A DNA stretch of 64,000 bases from Leifsonia soli. Its GTDB lineage: Bacteria > Actinomycetota > Actinomycetes > Actinomycetales > Microbacteriaceae. Under the pieces are notes generated by a model. The model worked only from the letters and a program-made list of their open reading frames with translations, ran no database searches and was not told the DNA's origin. Positions 15,133 to 22,757 of the stretch are shown in pieces. Position numbers and translations under genes: made by a program. The DNA lies in the NCBI RefSeq assembly GCF_013408745.1, contig NZ_JACCBJ010000001.1, positions 310,001 to 374,000 on the forward strand. Reading direction: 5' to 3'. The first letter of the stretch is position 1, and each line of letters starts with the position of its first letter.

Positions 15133-17694
15133 TCAGTTCAGGCTCGGCTCCGAGAGCGCCTCGGCGACCGCCTGCTCGACGCTGAGCTCGCGGCCCTCCG
15201 CGACGGCCGCAGCCAGCCGGCCCGCCGGCGCGACGGCGGCGAGACGGTCCAGGTACCGCTGGTGGAAGGTGAACGTGGGGCCGTTGTGCGTGCCCGACCG
15301 CTCCCGCAGGGCGTGCGCGGCACCGGCGAGGCGCCCGGCACGCTCGACATCCCCGGCGAGGGCCGCCACCGCGGCCAGGCCCTCCAGTCCGTACGCGATC
15401 CCCTCGATGTGGCCGAGTGAGGTGGAGAGCGTCACGCTGAGCGCGAAGTCCTTCCTGGCGTCCTCCGGCGACCCGAGCAGTAGGTGCGCCCAGCCCAGGT
15501 GGTAGGCGGCGATGCGGCCCCCCACGGCGTCCCCGGCTCGTTGGGTGAGCGCGAGGGACTCGTCGAACCGCTCGAACGCGGCGTGCAGCTTCTGCTCCAG
15601 CAGCGCCACCCGGCCGAGCAGGACGAGCGCCATCGCCTCGCCCCACACATCGCCGGTCTCCCGGAACAGCCGCAGGCTCCGCTCCATCACGTCGGTGGCC
15701 CGCGCTGTGTCCGGTCTCTCACCGGCGAGGAGGGCCAGTGCCAGGGAGATCTGCGCCATCGCCTCTCCGGAGCGGTCGGCGCAGCGGCGGAAGAGGTCGG
15801 CGCTCTCCGCGAGGTCGGCGGCGACGCGTCCGTCCGGGTCCTTCCAGAACCGGATGGTCCGCGTGAAGTACAGCGCGACGGCCCGCGTGCGGTCGTGGAG
15901 CGCCTCGCCGGATTCGAGCGGCTCGTCCATCCAGGTGCGCACCTCGCCGAGCAGGCCGATCACCCAGAAGTAGAGGAAGAGGTTGAAGGCGAGCTCGGCG
16001 GCGCGATCCCAGTCGCGGGCGTCCAGGAGGTAGCGCTCGGCGGCACGGAGGTTGTCGCGCTCGTCGCCGAGGCGCTGCATCCACTCGCGCTGCCCTCCGC
16101 CCTTCAGCGGAAGGCGAGCCCGGGCCCCGAGGTCGATGAAGTACCGGGCGTGGGCGTCGCGCGCGCGCTCGATCTCGCCGTCGCCCTGCAGCTGCTCTCT
16201 GGCGTACTCCCGGACGATCGCCTGCATGGTGAACCGCGGCCGGTCGTCGCTGTCATGCTGCGCGACGAGGCTCGAGTCGACCAGCACGGCGAGGTCCGAC
16301 AGCACGTCGGCGGCGTCGTCGCCGTCCGCGCCGACGAACTCGGCCGCCTCCAGGGTGAAGCCGCCCTCGAAGACGCCGAGCCTGGCGAGAAGGCGGCGCT
16401 GTTCCGGCGCCAGCAGCTGCGTGCTCCACTCGATGGTGCGGCGGATGGTCTGCTGGCGCTCCGGGAGGTCGCGCGAACCGCCGACGAGCACCGACAGCCG
16501 GCGGTCGAGGCGGTCCAGCAGCTCGGCGGGGGAGAGCACGCGGATGCGCGCGGCCGCGAGCTCGATCGCGAGCGGGACGCCGTCGAGGGCCGTGCAGACC
16601 CGGGCGACGGCGTCGGCGTTCTCCGCGGTGATCTCGAAGTCGGGCTTCACGGCGTGCGCCCGCTCGACGAAGAGGTTGACGGAGGAGTCCTCGGCGAGCG
16701 GCCCGACGTCGTAGCTCTGCTCGGCGCTCACGCGCAGCAGCGTCCGGCTCGTCACCAGCAGCGACACCCCGGGTGCGGCCGCGAGCAGCCCGGTCAGGAG
16801 CGGAGCCGCATCCAGCACTTGCTCGAAGTTGTCGAGCACCAGCAGGATGCTGCGGTCGCGCAACGCGGTGGCCAGATTGTCGAGGATGGGCGCGTCTCCT
16901 GTGTCGCGCACACCCAGAGCCTGCGCGATGCGGTTGGGCACCCGTTGCGGATCGTGGACCGCCGAGAGATCGACGAAGACCGCGCCGTCCTCGAAGTGCT
17001 GGGCGGCGGCACGCGCCGCCGCGATGGCGAGCCGGCTCTTGCCGATCCCGCCGGGACCGACCAGCGTCACCAGGCGCGTGCCGTGCGCGAGCCGGTCGCC
17101 GATGGCTGCGATGTCCGCATCCCGCCCGACCAGCCCGGTCAGGGGGACCGGCAGCCGGACCGGCTCGACGACCCGGTCTGCGTCGCTCGCCACATCGGCG
17201 GTGATCAGTGCCCGACTCTGGTCGAACCGCTCGGCCAGGAGCGTTGCGAGGTCGTTCTCGATCAGCTGCGCCAGCTCCTTGGGCGTCTCGAAGTACTTGT
17301 ACGCGGCGCGGTCGTCGTCGCGGATGCGCGCGAGCAGCGTGGCGAGTCGCGGCTCGCGGTTGTCGGCGGGGCTCTTGACGTAGAGCAGGCGCGGCAGTTC
17401 GGGCGGGCACAGGTTGTACTCGTCTTCGAGCCCCGAGACATCCTCCTCCGGGGCGACCCAGCCGTAGCGCTCCCAGTACAGCCCGAGGAACACGTCGCTC
17501 TGCTCCAGGTAGGCGCGGTACAGCTCGCGGGGTGGATGCGGACGGGCGCCCAGTTCGAACATCACGGGCGCGAGGTGCAACCGCTCGATGGCGGTGCGCG
17601 CGGCGCGGCGCTCGGCGGCGAGCTCCTGCAGCGTCGAGGAGACGAAGATCCGCAGCCGCTGGTCCGGCGTGCGGATTACATGAGGGTGGCTCAT
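15133..17694 (-). CDS. DUF4062-STAND ATPase-TPR protein
   Basis: An 853-residue cytosolic signalling protein. Residues about 12-110 are DUF4062 (RLRIFVSSTLQELAAERRAA ... YRAYLEQSDVFLGLYW). Residues about 190-480 are an NB-ARC-type STAND ATPase: Walker A GPGGIGKS with Lys219, Walker B ILLVLDNFEQV, sensor LLVTSRTLLR, and GxP-like GVPLAIELAAARI. A winged-helix part (RRLLARLGVFEGGF) and about 350 residues of TPR-like helices follow. STAND proteins are ATP switches that oligomerise when a sensor binds its ligand; DUF4062 would be the effector or adaptor and the repeats the sensor. Related proteins include regulators and candidate antiphage sensors. It is divergent from a small membrane protein gene. 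Confidence 0.82.
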   Translation of the reverse strand: MSHPHVIRTPDQRLRIFVSSTLQELAAERRAARTAIERLHLAPVMFELGARPHPPRELYRAYLEQSDVFLGLYWERYGWVAPEEDVSGLEDEYNLCPPELPRLLYVKSPADNREPRLATLLARIRDDDRAAYKYFETPKELAQLIENDLATLLAERFDQSRALITADVASDADRVVEPVRLPVPLTGLVGRDADIAAIGDRLAHGTRLVTLVGPGGIGKSRLAIAAARAAAQHFEDGAVFVDLSAVHDPQRVPNRIAQALGVRDTGDAPILDNLATALRDRSILLVLDNFEQVLDAAPLLTGLLAAAPGVSLLVTSRTLLRVSAEQSYDVGPLAEDSSVNLFVERAHAVKPDFEITAENADAVARVCTALDGVPLAIELAAARIRVLSPAELLDRLDRRLSVLVGGSRDLPERQQTIRRTIEWSTQLLAPEQRRLLARLGVFEGGFTLEAAEFVGADGDDAADVLSDLAVLVDSSLVAQHDSDDRPRFTMQAIVREYAREQLQGDGEIERARDAHARYFIDLGARARLPLKGGGQREWMQRLGDERDNLRAAERYLLDARDWDRAAELAFNLFLYFWVIGLLGEVRTWMDEPLESGEALHDRTRAVALYFTRTIRFWKDPDGRVAADLAESADLFRRCADRSGEAMAQISLALALLAGERPDTARATDVMERSLRLFRETGDVWGEAMALVLLGRVALLEQKLHAAFERFDESLALTQRAGDAVGGRIAAYHLGWAHLLLGSPEDARKDFALSVTLSTSLGHIEGIAYGLEGLAAVAALAGDVERAGRLAGAAHALRERSGTHNGPTFTFHQRYLDRLAAVAPAGRLAAAVAEGRELSVEQAVAEALSEPSLN

Positions 17695-17821
17695 GTCACG
17701 TCATTGTGTTGCGTTCCTGTGCAAATGTACAGAGGGCGTGCCGGGGGACGCCCGCTAGCACTCCTCGACGGGTCTGCGCAAGGCGGTTCAGACAGATCGT
17801 GATCGGAGGTTAGCTAGGAAG

Positions 17822-18097
17822 GTGAAGGAATTGGCGTGGTACGTACTGGGCTTCGCGTCGGCGGTCACCGCCATCGCGGTGGGGCTGCTCCTGGCCCCCG
17901 ACGCCGCTGACGCCACCGAGGGGCCGGGTGGTCTGTTGCAGCATCTGAACTCCGCCGAGTGGGCGGACTTGGTGGTGGCGCTGGTGTTCGCGGCGATCGC
18001 GTTCGTCAGCGGGAGCTACCTGTCGTCGCGTGCCGCCGCTGCGGCCGACGACGCGGCGCCGACCGTCGATCTGGTCACGGCGGAGAGCGCGGGCTAG
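17822..18097 (+). CDS. small two-helix membrane protein
   Basis: A 91-residue protein starting at GTG 17822 (MKELAWYVLGFASAVTAIAV) with AGGAAG directly before the start. Two hydrophobic segments (about 5-27 and 48-68) flank a polar loop containing DAADATEGPGG; the C-terminal tail is acidic and Ala-rich. I recognise no family. It is divergent from the STAND gene with 127 bp between starts, so the two could share regulation. A membrane partner is a common theme for STAND sensors, but there is no direct evidence of a link. Confidence 0.55.
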   Translation: MKELAWYVLGFASAVTAIAVGLLLAPDAADATEGPGGLLQHLNSAEWADLVVALVFAAIAFVSGSYLSSRAAAAADDAAPTVDLVTAESAG

Positions 18098-18161
18098 AGC
18101 CGGCCGCGCCGGCGGAGCGCGCCGGGTCGACGCGCTCCGAGCCGGCGGATCGGCCGTCCCG

Positions 18162-18797
18162 CTACCGCTTCGCGGCTGCCAGCGCCTCGCGCAGACCGGC
18201 GACGTCGAAGCGGGGGCCGTAGGCGGGCATGTCGCGCTGCGCGCGCCATCCCTCGGCGAGCTCGCCGATGTCGACGGCGTCGAAGCCGAACTCGTCGACC
18301 AGCGCGGCGACCCGCTCGCGTGCGGCGGGGTCGTTCCCGGCCACGATCAGGGCGCGGCGGTCGGGGGTGCCGGCGGGGAGGCTCTGGCCGGTCAGGTCGG
18401 CCGCGCCGATGTGGTTGAACGCCTTCACGACGTGCGAGGTCGGCAGCACCTTCTGCAGGCGCTCGGCCACCGTCGTGGACTCGTCGTCCAGCTCCGCGAT
18501 GTGGCCGTCGCGCTGCGGGTAGTAGTTGTTCGTGTCGATGACGATCTTGCCGGCGAGCTCCTCGACGGGCAGCGTCGCCTCGGCGGCGAGCGGTGTCGTC
18601 ACGACGACGAGGTCACCGGCGGCGGCCGCCTCCGCCGGGGTGCCGGCGCTGGCATGCTCGCCGAGCTCCTCCACCAGGCTGCGCAGCGTCTCCGGGCCGC
18701 GCGAATTGCTGAGCACCACGTCGTAGCCGCGGGCGACCGCGAGCCGGGCGAGCTGCGAGCCGATGTGTCCTGAACCGATGAATCCGATTGTCGTCAT
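18162..18797 (-). CDS. NADPH:F420 reductase-like oxidoreductase
   Basis: A 211-residue Rossmann protein. MTTIGFIGSGHIGSQLARLA holds the dinucleotide loop, followed by VVLSNSRGPETL (the SNSRGP motif is typical of NpdG-like proteins and contacts NADP), KIVIDTNNYYPQRDG and the HVVKAFNHIGAADL segment. It probably uses NADPH to reduce a flavin, F420 or another acceptor; the true partner is unknown. It is of the same family as the 875-1561 protein but the two are clearly diverged. It lies downstream of the OmpA-like operon on the same strand with 51 bp between, and may be read through from it. Confidence 0.82.
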   Translation of the reverse strand: MTTIGFIGSGHIGSQLARLAVARGYDVVLSNSRGPETLRSLVEELGEHASAGTPAEAAAAGDLVVVTTPLAAEATLPVEELAGKIVIDTNNYYPQRDGHIAELDDESTTVAERLQKVLPTSHVVKAFNHIGAADLTGQSLPAGTPDRRALIVAGNDPAARERVAALVDEFGFDAVDIGELAEGWRAQRDMPAYGPRFDVAGLREALAAAKR

Positions 18798-18848
18798 ACT
18801 CGCGAGAACCGGGCCAGGCCCCGGATGATTCCCGCGTGCGGCATCCGC

Positions 18849-20120
18849 TCAGCCGCAGAGGCCGACTCCCGCCGAGGTGAGGATGACGGTGCGGTTCTGC
18901 TCGGCCACGGCGTCCGAGTATGCGCCCGACGCGTCGGTCTCCTTCTTCCAGCCGCACCACTCGAACCCGACCCCGGCCGTCTGGAGCAGGGAGGCCGGGA
19001 CGCCGAGCCCGACGAGCGCGGCCTTCACCGTCTCCGCCCGCTTCAGCGAGAGGGCCGTGTCTGCGGTGTTGTCGGTGGCCTGATCCTTGGACGCGGTGCC
19101 CGTGATCGTCACCGGCTTGCCGTTCTGCTCGATGGCGGGCACCAGCGTCGCGAGCACCGTCTGGGCGGCGGCCGGATCGGAGAAGGACGCCGTGTCCTTG
19201 GTGAACAGCAGCTCGCTGTTGCGGATCACGACGGGCTTCGACCAGTCCGTCTTCGTCGAAACGGGCTCGACGGTCACCGCCGTCACGGCCGGGAGCCCGG
19301 CGGCGGCGCTCCCGGAGGCGGGTTCCGGCAGCAGCGACAGGGTGCCGCCCGCTGCGGCGATCACGGCGGACCAGATCGCCTCCAGATTGCTGCGCGCCGG
19401 GACGGTCAGCGGCTGCTGTGCGCCCGCGGTGTCGCCCATCCCCGACCAGTACACGGTCACGCCCTTCAGGTCGGCGGGAAGCAGCTTGCGGGCGGTCAGG
19501 TCGGCGACCACCTGCGCCGGGTCGGCGTAGAGCAGCCCCGTTCCCGCGAAGTTCAGCGGGTCGGTGGTCTGCAGCCCGCTCCCGACGACGATGACGCCCA
19601 TCGGGTCGCTGCCGAGGTTGCGCGCCGCCTGGTCGATGGCGCCCAGGAAGTCGACTTCCGGGGCGGACGCCTTCAGCCCGTCGATGTAGGACGTGATCTG
19701 CGTGAGCTTGGTGCGCTGGTCGTTCTGGCAGACGATCGCATCCTGGGCCGACGACCCGAGGGCGGTCGTTCCCATCACCTGCGGGGTGCCGGACGGCACG
19801 ACGACCGTCACGCTACCGTTGGTCTTGCCCGCCGCCTGTACCTGGGCGGATGCGGAGGCGGGGAGGGCGACGGCCGGGGCGTTCGCCGTGCTCCCGGCGA
19901 CGACGCCCAGATTGCGCTTGTGGGACTGATCGCACGCCTGCCCCGACGCGGTCGCCGGCGCACACGCCGTGAGCCCCGCCGCGACCACAAGCACCACTCC
20001 CACCGCCGCACCCACCCGCGTCCCCCACCGTCGAGTCCGCGAAGACTGACCGCTCTCGCGGCGCGTCGTGTGCAATTTGTGCGGACTCGACGGGGGGAGG
20101 GGCATGCTGAGCGCTTTCAT
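18849..20120 (-). CDS. OmpA-domain lipoprotein
   Basis: Up to 423 residues. ATG 20120 overlaps the preceding stop (ATGA), giving a 35-residue basic lead largely encoded by palindrome copy 4. A second candidate, GTG 20015, has GGGGGA five bases upstream but would leave the signal helix without basic residues. The helix VGAAVGVVLVVAAGLTAC ends in a lipobox, so the protein should be lipid-anchored outside the membrane. A central alpha/beta domain of about 230 residues is not recognised. The last 130 residues match the OmpA peptidoglycan-binding domain (ATLVPAIEQNGKPVTITGTA, ALSLKRAETVKAALVGLGV, EQNRTVIL). Fourth gene of the 21987-18849 operon. Confidence 0.8.
   Translation of the reverse strand: MKALSMPLPPSSPHKLHTTRRESGQSSRTRRWGTRVGAAVGVVLVVAAGLTACAPATASGQACDQSHKRNLGVVAGSTANAPAVALPASASAQVQAAGKTNGSVTVVVPSGTPQVMGTTALGSSAQDAIVCQNDQRTKLTQITSYIDGLKASAPEVDFLGAIDQAARNLGSDPMGVIVVGSGLQTTDPLNFAGTGLLYADPAQVVADLTARKLLPADLKGVTVYWSGMGDTAGAQQPLTVPARSNLEAIWSAVIAAAGGTLSLLPEPASGSAAAGLPAVTAVTVEPVSTKTDWSKPVVIRNSELLFTKDTASFSDPAAAQTVLATLVPAIEQNGKPVTITGTASKDQATDNTADTALSLKRAETVKAALVGLGVPASLLQTAGVGFEWCGWKKETDASGAYSDAVAEQNRTVILTSAGVGLCG
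20022..20096. repeat. type A palindromic element, copy 4
   Basis: Left arm 20022-20040 (CCCCCACCGTCGAGTCCGC) and right arm 20070-20096 (GTGCAATTTGTGCGGACTCG...). The inner left half has diverged. It lies inside the reading frame of the OmpA-like lipoprotein if ATG 20120 is used, and is read in the same frame as copy 3 in the MFS gene (both give RTRRWG). Confidence 0.8.
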
Positions 20121-20965
20121 GAGGGGGAGGAGGTGTCGGGAGCCTCGACGCTCCGGCGGGCGCGGAGCTCGCGGATGATCTGGCTGGTGCTCTCCGGGTT
20201 GCGCTCGCGCTGCGCCAGGCGGGTGGCGAGCTGGGCGCGCACCACATCCATCCGGGAGTGGAACGTCACCCGGGCGCCCGTGTAGCGGACCGCGTCGTGC
20301 GCGTCGAGCTGCAGGGCCAGCCGGGTGCGCTCCTCGGCGGCGACCGCCTCGCCGTGCAGGCGATCGCGGAGCAGCCGCAGGCGGGCGGCCTGGGCGTGCG
20401 CCTTCTCGGCCGCGGTGAGGAGCGGCTTCGTGGTGAGCCACGCCGTGATGAAGCTGAGCGCGCCCGACGTGGCCAGCACGCCGAGCATGAGGAACGCCAT
20501 GATCGTGTCAGGAGCGGTCCACGAGAACCCGGCGGGCGCGGCGGTCTGCGCGCCGCCGACGAGGCCGGTGAGTCCGCCCGCGTTCTGCGCGTCGATGCCC
20601 GCTTTGATCCGGGCGATCGTGATCGCGGCGAGGATGGCCGCCCAGACGAGCCCCAGCACGACGGCGGTGGCGATCCACCTCCGCGACATGACGCCCGCCT
20701 GCACGCGGCGCAGCACGATGGCCACGACGTGCGGGAGCGTGACGACCGCGAGCGAGATCCCGAGCGTGATCACGTACATCTGCAGCCCGATGGAGCCGTA
20801 CTGGCTGTCGTTCCGCAGAAGCAGCGTGAGCGCCTGGGCGAGCAGGATGTAGTCGACCGCGATCATGGCGACGAGCAGCACGTAGACCAGGACGTGGGCG
20901 AGCGGGGAGACGTGGCCGACGCGGGGGCGCAGGCGCGGAGGGCGGGTGACGATGTCGCGTGCCAT
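20117..20965 (-). CDS. four-helix membrane protein with coiled-coil tail
   Basis: A 282-residue integral membrane protein. Four hydrophobic helices are visible (about residues 22-46, 58-85, 96-118 and 152-175) with an Ala/Gly-rich external loop between the third and fourth. The C-terminal 100 residues are charged and helical (AEKAHAQAARLRLLRDRLHG ... ERTRLALQLDAHDAVR), probably a cytosolic coiled coil. I do not recognise the family; it is not a MotA/ZorA homologue by its motifs. Third gene of a four-gene operon: 10 bp after the small coiled-coil gene and overlapping the lipoprotein start (ATGA). Confidence 0.7.
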   Translation of the reverse strand: MARDIVTRPPRLRPRVGHVSPLAHVLVYVLLVAMIAVDYILLAQALTLLLRNDSQYGSIGLQMYVITLGISLAVVTLPHVVAIVLRRVQAGVMSRRWIATAVVLGLVWAAILAAITIARIKAGIDAQNAGGLTGLVGGAQTAAPAGFSWTAPDTIMAFLMLGVLATSGALSFITAWLTTKPLLTAAEKAHAQAARLRLLRDRLHGEAVAAEERTRLALQLDAHDAVRYTGARVTFHSRMDVVRAQLATRLAQRERNPESTSQIIRELRARRSVEAPDTSSPS

Positions 20966-20975
20966 GGGCGGCCTC

Positions 20976-21329
20976 TCAGGCGTAGGAGTGGAAGTCGGGA
21001 TCGTGGCCGGCGAGCTTCGCGTCGAGCCGTGCGACGTCCTGGTCGGCCCGGCGGATGTCGTCCTCGGCGCGCTCGAGCGCCCGGCGGATCAGCTCCTGCC
21101 GCGCCTGGGCTTCCGCGACGAGGGCGGAGGCCGCGGCGACATTGCGGGTGCGCTGCCGCTCGAGCTCCGCAACGCCCGCGCGCTCGAAGGCGGCGAGCTC
21201 GTGCTCGAACACCTCGAGGGTCTCGACGTCGACCGCGTGGCGCATGCGCCGCAGCCGCCGGAGCAGCCGACGGCGGAGGCCGCCGGTCGCGGGGACGCGG
21301 TAGTCGGTCAGTCGCTCACGCCGGGGCAT
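20976..21329 (-). CDS. small coiled-coil protein
   Basis: A 117-residue soluble protein. The N-terminus is very basic (GGLRRRLLRRLRRMRHAVDV), then residues about 38-105 form a continuous charged helix with heptad-like spacing (FEHELAAFERAGVAELERQR ... RRALERAEDDIRRADQDV). This suggests a coiled-coil partner of the larger neighbour. Its start lies inside the end of the upstream gene (14-bp overlap), so the two are translationally coupled. No family recognised. The basic end could bind membrane lipid or nucleic acid; this is inference only. Confidence 0.65.
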   Translation of the reverse strand: MPRRERLTDYRVPATGGLRRRLLRRLRRMRHAVDVETLEVFEHELAAFERAGVAELERQRTRNVAAASALVAEAQARQELIRRALERAEDDIRRADQDVARLDAKLAGHDPDFHSYA

Positions 21330-21987
21330 CGGTCCTCCTGTGGGGGTCGTCGTGGCCGGCGGGGACGCCGGCCGTCTCCTCGCCCGCCGTGCGGGCGGCC
21401 GCGATGGGATGCAGTGCGTCGACGGCTGTGCCGCGCGAGGTCAGCCAGTCGGAGCGGTGCAGCGCGGGTGGATGCGCGGAGACCCGTCCGGAGGTCGCCT
21501 GGCGCAGGGCGCCCCAGTACACGGCGGCCTTCTCGTCGGAGCGGTCGAACATCCGCGCCGCGCGCAGCTGAGCGACGGTGAACCGCGCGTTGATCGAGGC
21601 GCTGAGCTCGTTGCTCCGCCGATGGGCGGTCCGGATGCGCCGCTCCAGCCTGCGGAGTTCTTCGAACGCCGTTCCCCGGCCCTCCGCGATGCGGAGCCGA
21701 TCGCTCTCGGGCAGCCGGTCGATCCGCTCGTCGTAGGCGTCGAGGTCGGCGCGCAGGGAGCCGGTGAGGACGCGGTGCTCGGTCAGCTCGCGGCGCATAC
21801 TGCGGAAGAAGCGCTGTTCCTCGCGGCGCGCGAACGCGTCGGCCCTGGCCTGCAGGGCCGCGACGGTCGGCGACGACCGGTCGCCGGAGTCCACCCCGGA
21901 GTCGGGGACGGTGGCCGCGTCGCGGCGCGCCAGGAGCATCAGCCGGCGTCGCGCGAACGGCCCGAGTCTCAGCGGCTGCGTCGTCAT
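21316..21987 (-). CDS. coiled-coil protein, first gene of envelope operon
   Basis: A 223-residue soluble protein. After a basic lead (MTTQPLRLGPFARRRLMLLA) comes a long helical region (about 45-150: RADAFARREEQRFFRSMRRE, RGTAFEELRRLERRIRTAHR) likely to form a coiled coil, then a low-complexity C-terminus rich in Ala, His and Asp. I do not recognise a family. The ATG at 21987 has a TACGCT box ending eight bases upstream, so the operon probably has its own promoter, although only 35 bp separate it from the GT2 gene upstream and read-through is possible. Confidence 0.62.
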   Translation of the reverse strand: MTTQPLRLGPFARRRLMLLARRDAATVPDSGVDSGDRSSPTVAALQARADAFARREEQRFFRSMRRELTEHRVLTGSLRADLDAYDERIDRLPESDRLRIAEGRGTAFEELRRLERRIRTAHRRSNELSASINARFTVAQLRAARMFDRSDEKAAVYWGALRQATSGRVSAHPPALHRSDWLTSRGTAVDALHPIAAARTAGEETAGVPAGHDDPHRRTDAPA

Positions 21988-21995
21988 AACGGGCG

Positions 21996-22001
21996 AGCGT
22001 A
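21996..22001 (-). promoter_or_regulatory. -10 box before the envelope operon
   Basis: TACGCT on the minus strand ends eight bases before ATG 21987. No ribosome site is seen, so a leaderless or nearly leaderless mRNA is possible. Confidence 0.4.
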
Positions 22002-22022
22002 AGGACCCGGCCTGTGCGTCCC

Positions 22023-22757
22023 CTAGGTGTACGTCGAAGGAACCCCGAACGTGACCGAACCGTGACCGCGCTCGCGGTCGGCCGCCAGCGCCTCCAGATA
22101 GCCCGCGTATCCCTCGGGCGCGCGTCCCCGCAGCCGGGCCGAGGTCACGACCGGCTCGTGCTCCGAGGAGAGCATGAGGACCCCGGCGTCCCGCAGCCGT
22201 GCCGCCAGGCGCACGTCCTCGGCGGTGGCGAGCGGAGGGAACCCGCCCGCCCGGAGGTAGGCGGACGCCCGCATCCCGAGGTTCGCCCCGTGCACGTGCC
22301 CGAGCGTCGCGCCGGGTGGGTGCCGGTCCTCCCAGACGCGCCGGCGCTCGGCGTCCAAGTCGTCGAGCACCGGGACGACCGCCCCGGTGTACGCGTCGGC
22401 GTGGCGGGCCGCACGCAGATGCTCGGCGAGCCAGCCGCGCGGGACGGTCCCGTCCGCGTCGGTGAACGCCAGCCAGACGCTCTGCGGGTCGTGCGGGCTG
22501 CCGGCGAGCGCGGTCTCGACACCGTGGGCGCGGCTGCGCCCGACGTTGCCGAACGCGACCGCGACCGTGCGGACGGCGGGATGCCGGACAGCGATCGTGG
22601 CGGAGTCGTCCGTGCAGGCGTCGAGCACCAGCACGATGTCCGTCGGCACGTCGACGATCGTGCCGGCCGCCTCGACCGACGCGAGGCACGCGTCGAGGGT
22701 GGCCGCCTCGTCGCGGGCAGGGATAACCACGACCGCCCGCCGGATCGCCGGCCTCAT
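22023..22757 (-). CDS. glycosyltransferase family 2
   Basis: A 244-residue GT-A fold enzyme. The N-terminus AVVVIPARDEAATLDACLAS is the usual nucleotide-binding start, LVLDACTDDSATIA follows, and the metal-binding motif is FTDADGTVPRGWLAEHL. The acceptor region includes HGANLGMRASAYLRAGGFPP and EDVRLAARLRDAG, which match the (E/D)D catalytic site of GT2 enzymes. It would transfer a sugar from an NDP donor to an unknown acceptor at the inner face of the membrane. Its ATG overlaps the stop of the PIG-L/methyltransferase gene (ATGA). Third gene of the ACAD / PIG-L-MT / GT2 operon. Confidence 0.85.
   Translation of the reverse strand: MRPAIRRAVVVIPARDEAATLDACLASVEAAGTIVDVPTDIVLVLDACTDDSATIAVRHPAVRTVAVAFGNVGRSRAHGVETALAGSPHDPQSVWLAFTDADGTVPRGWLAEHLRAARHADAYTGAVVPVLDDLDAERRRVWEDRHPPGATLGHVHGANLGMRASAYLRAGGFPPLATAEDVRLAARLRDAGVLMLSSEHEPVVTSARLRGRAPEGYAGYLEALAADRERGHGSVTFGVPSTYT

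Noticed and set aside
18849-21987. Zorya-type antiphage system from the OmpA-domain protein
   Set aside because: No MotA-like ZorA, no ZorC/ZorD helicase-nuclease genes nearby; the OmpA protein is a lipoprotein with an unrelated central domain.
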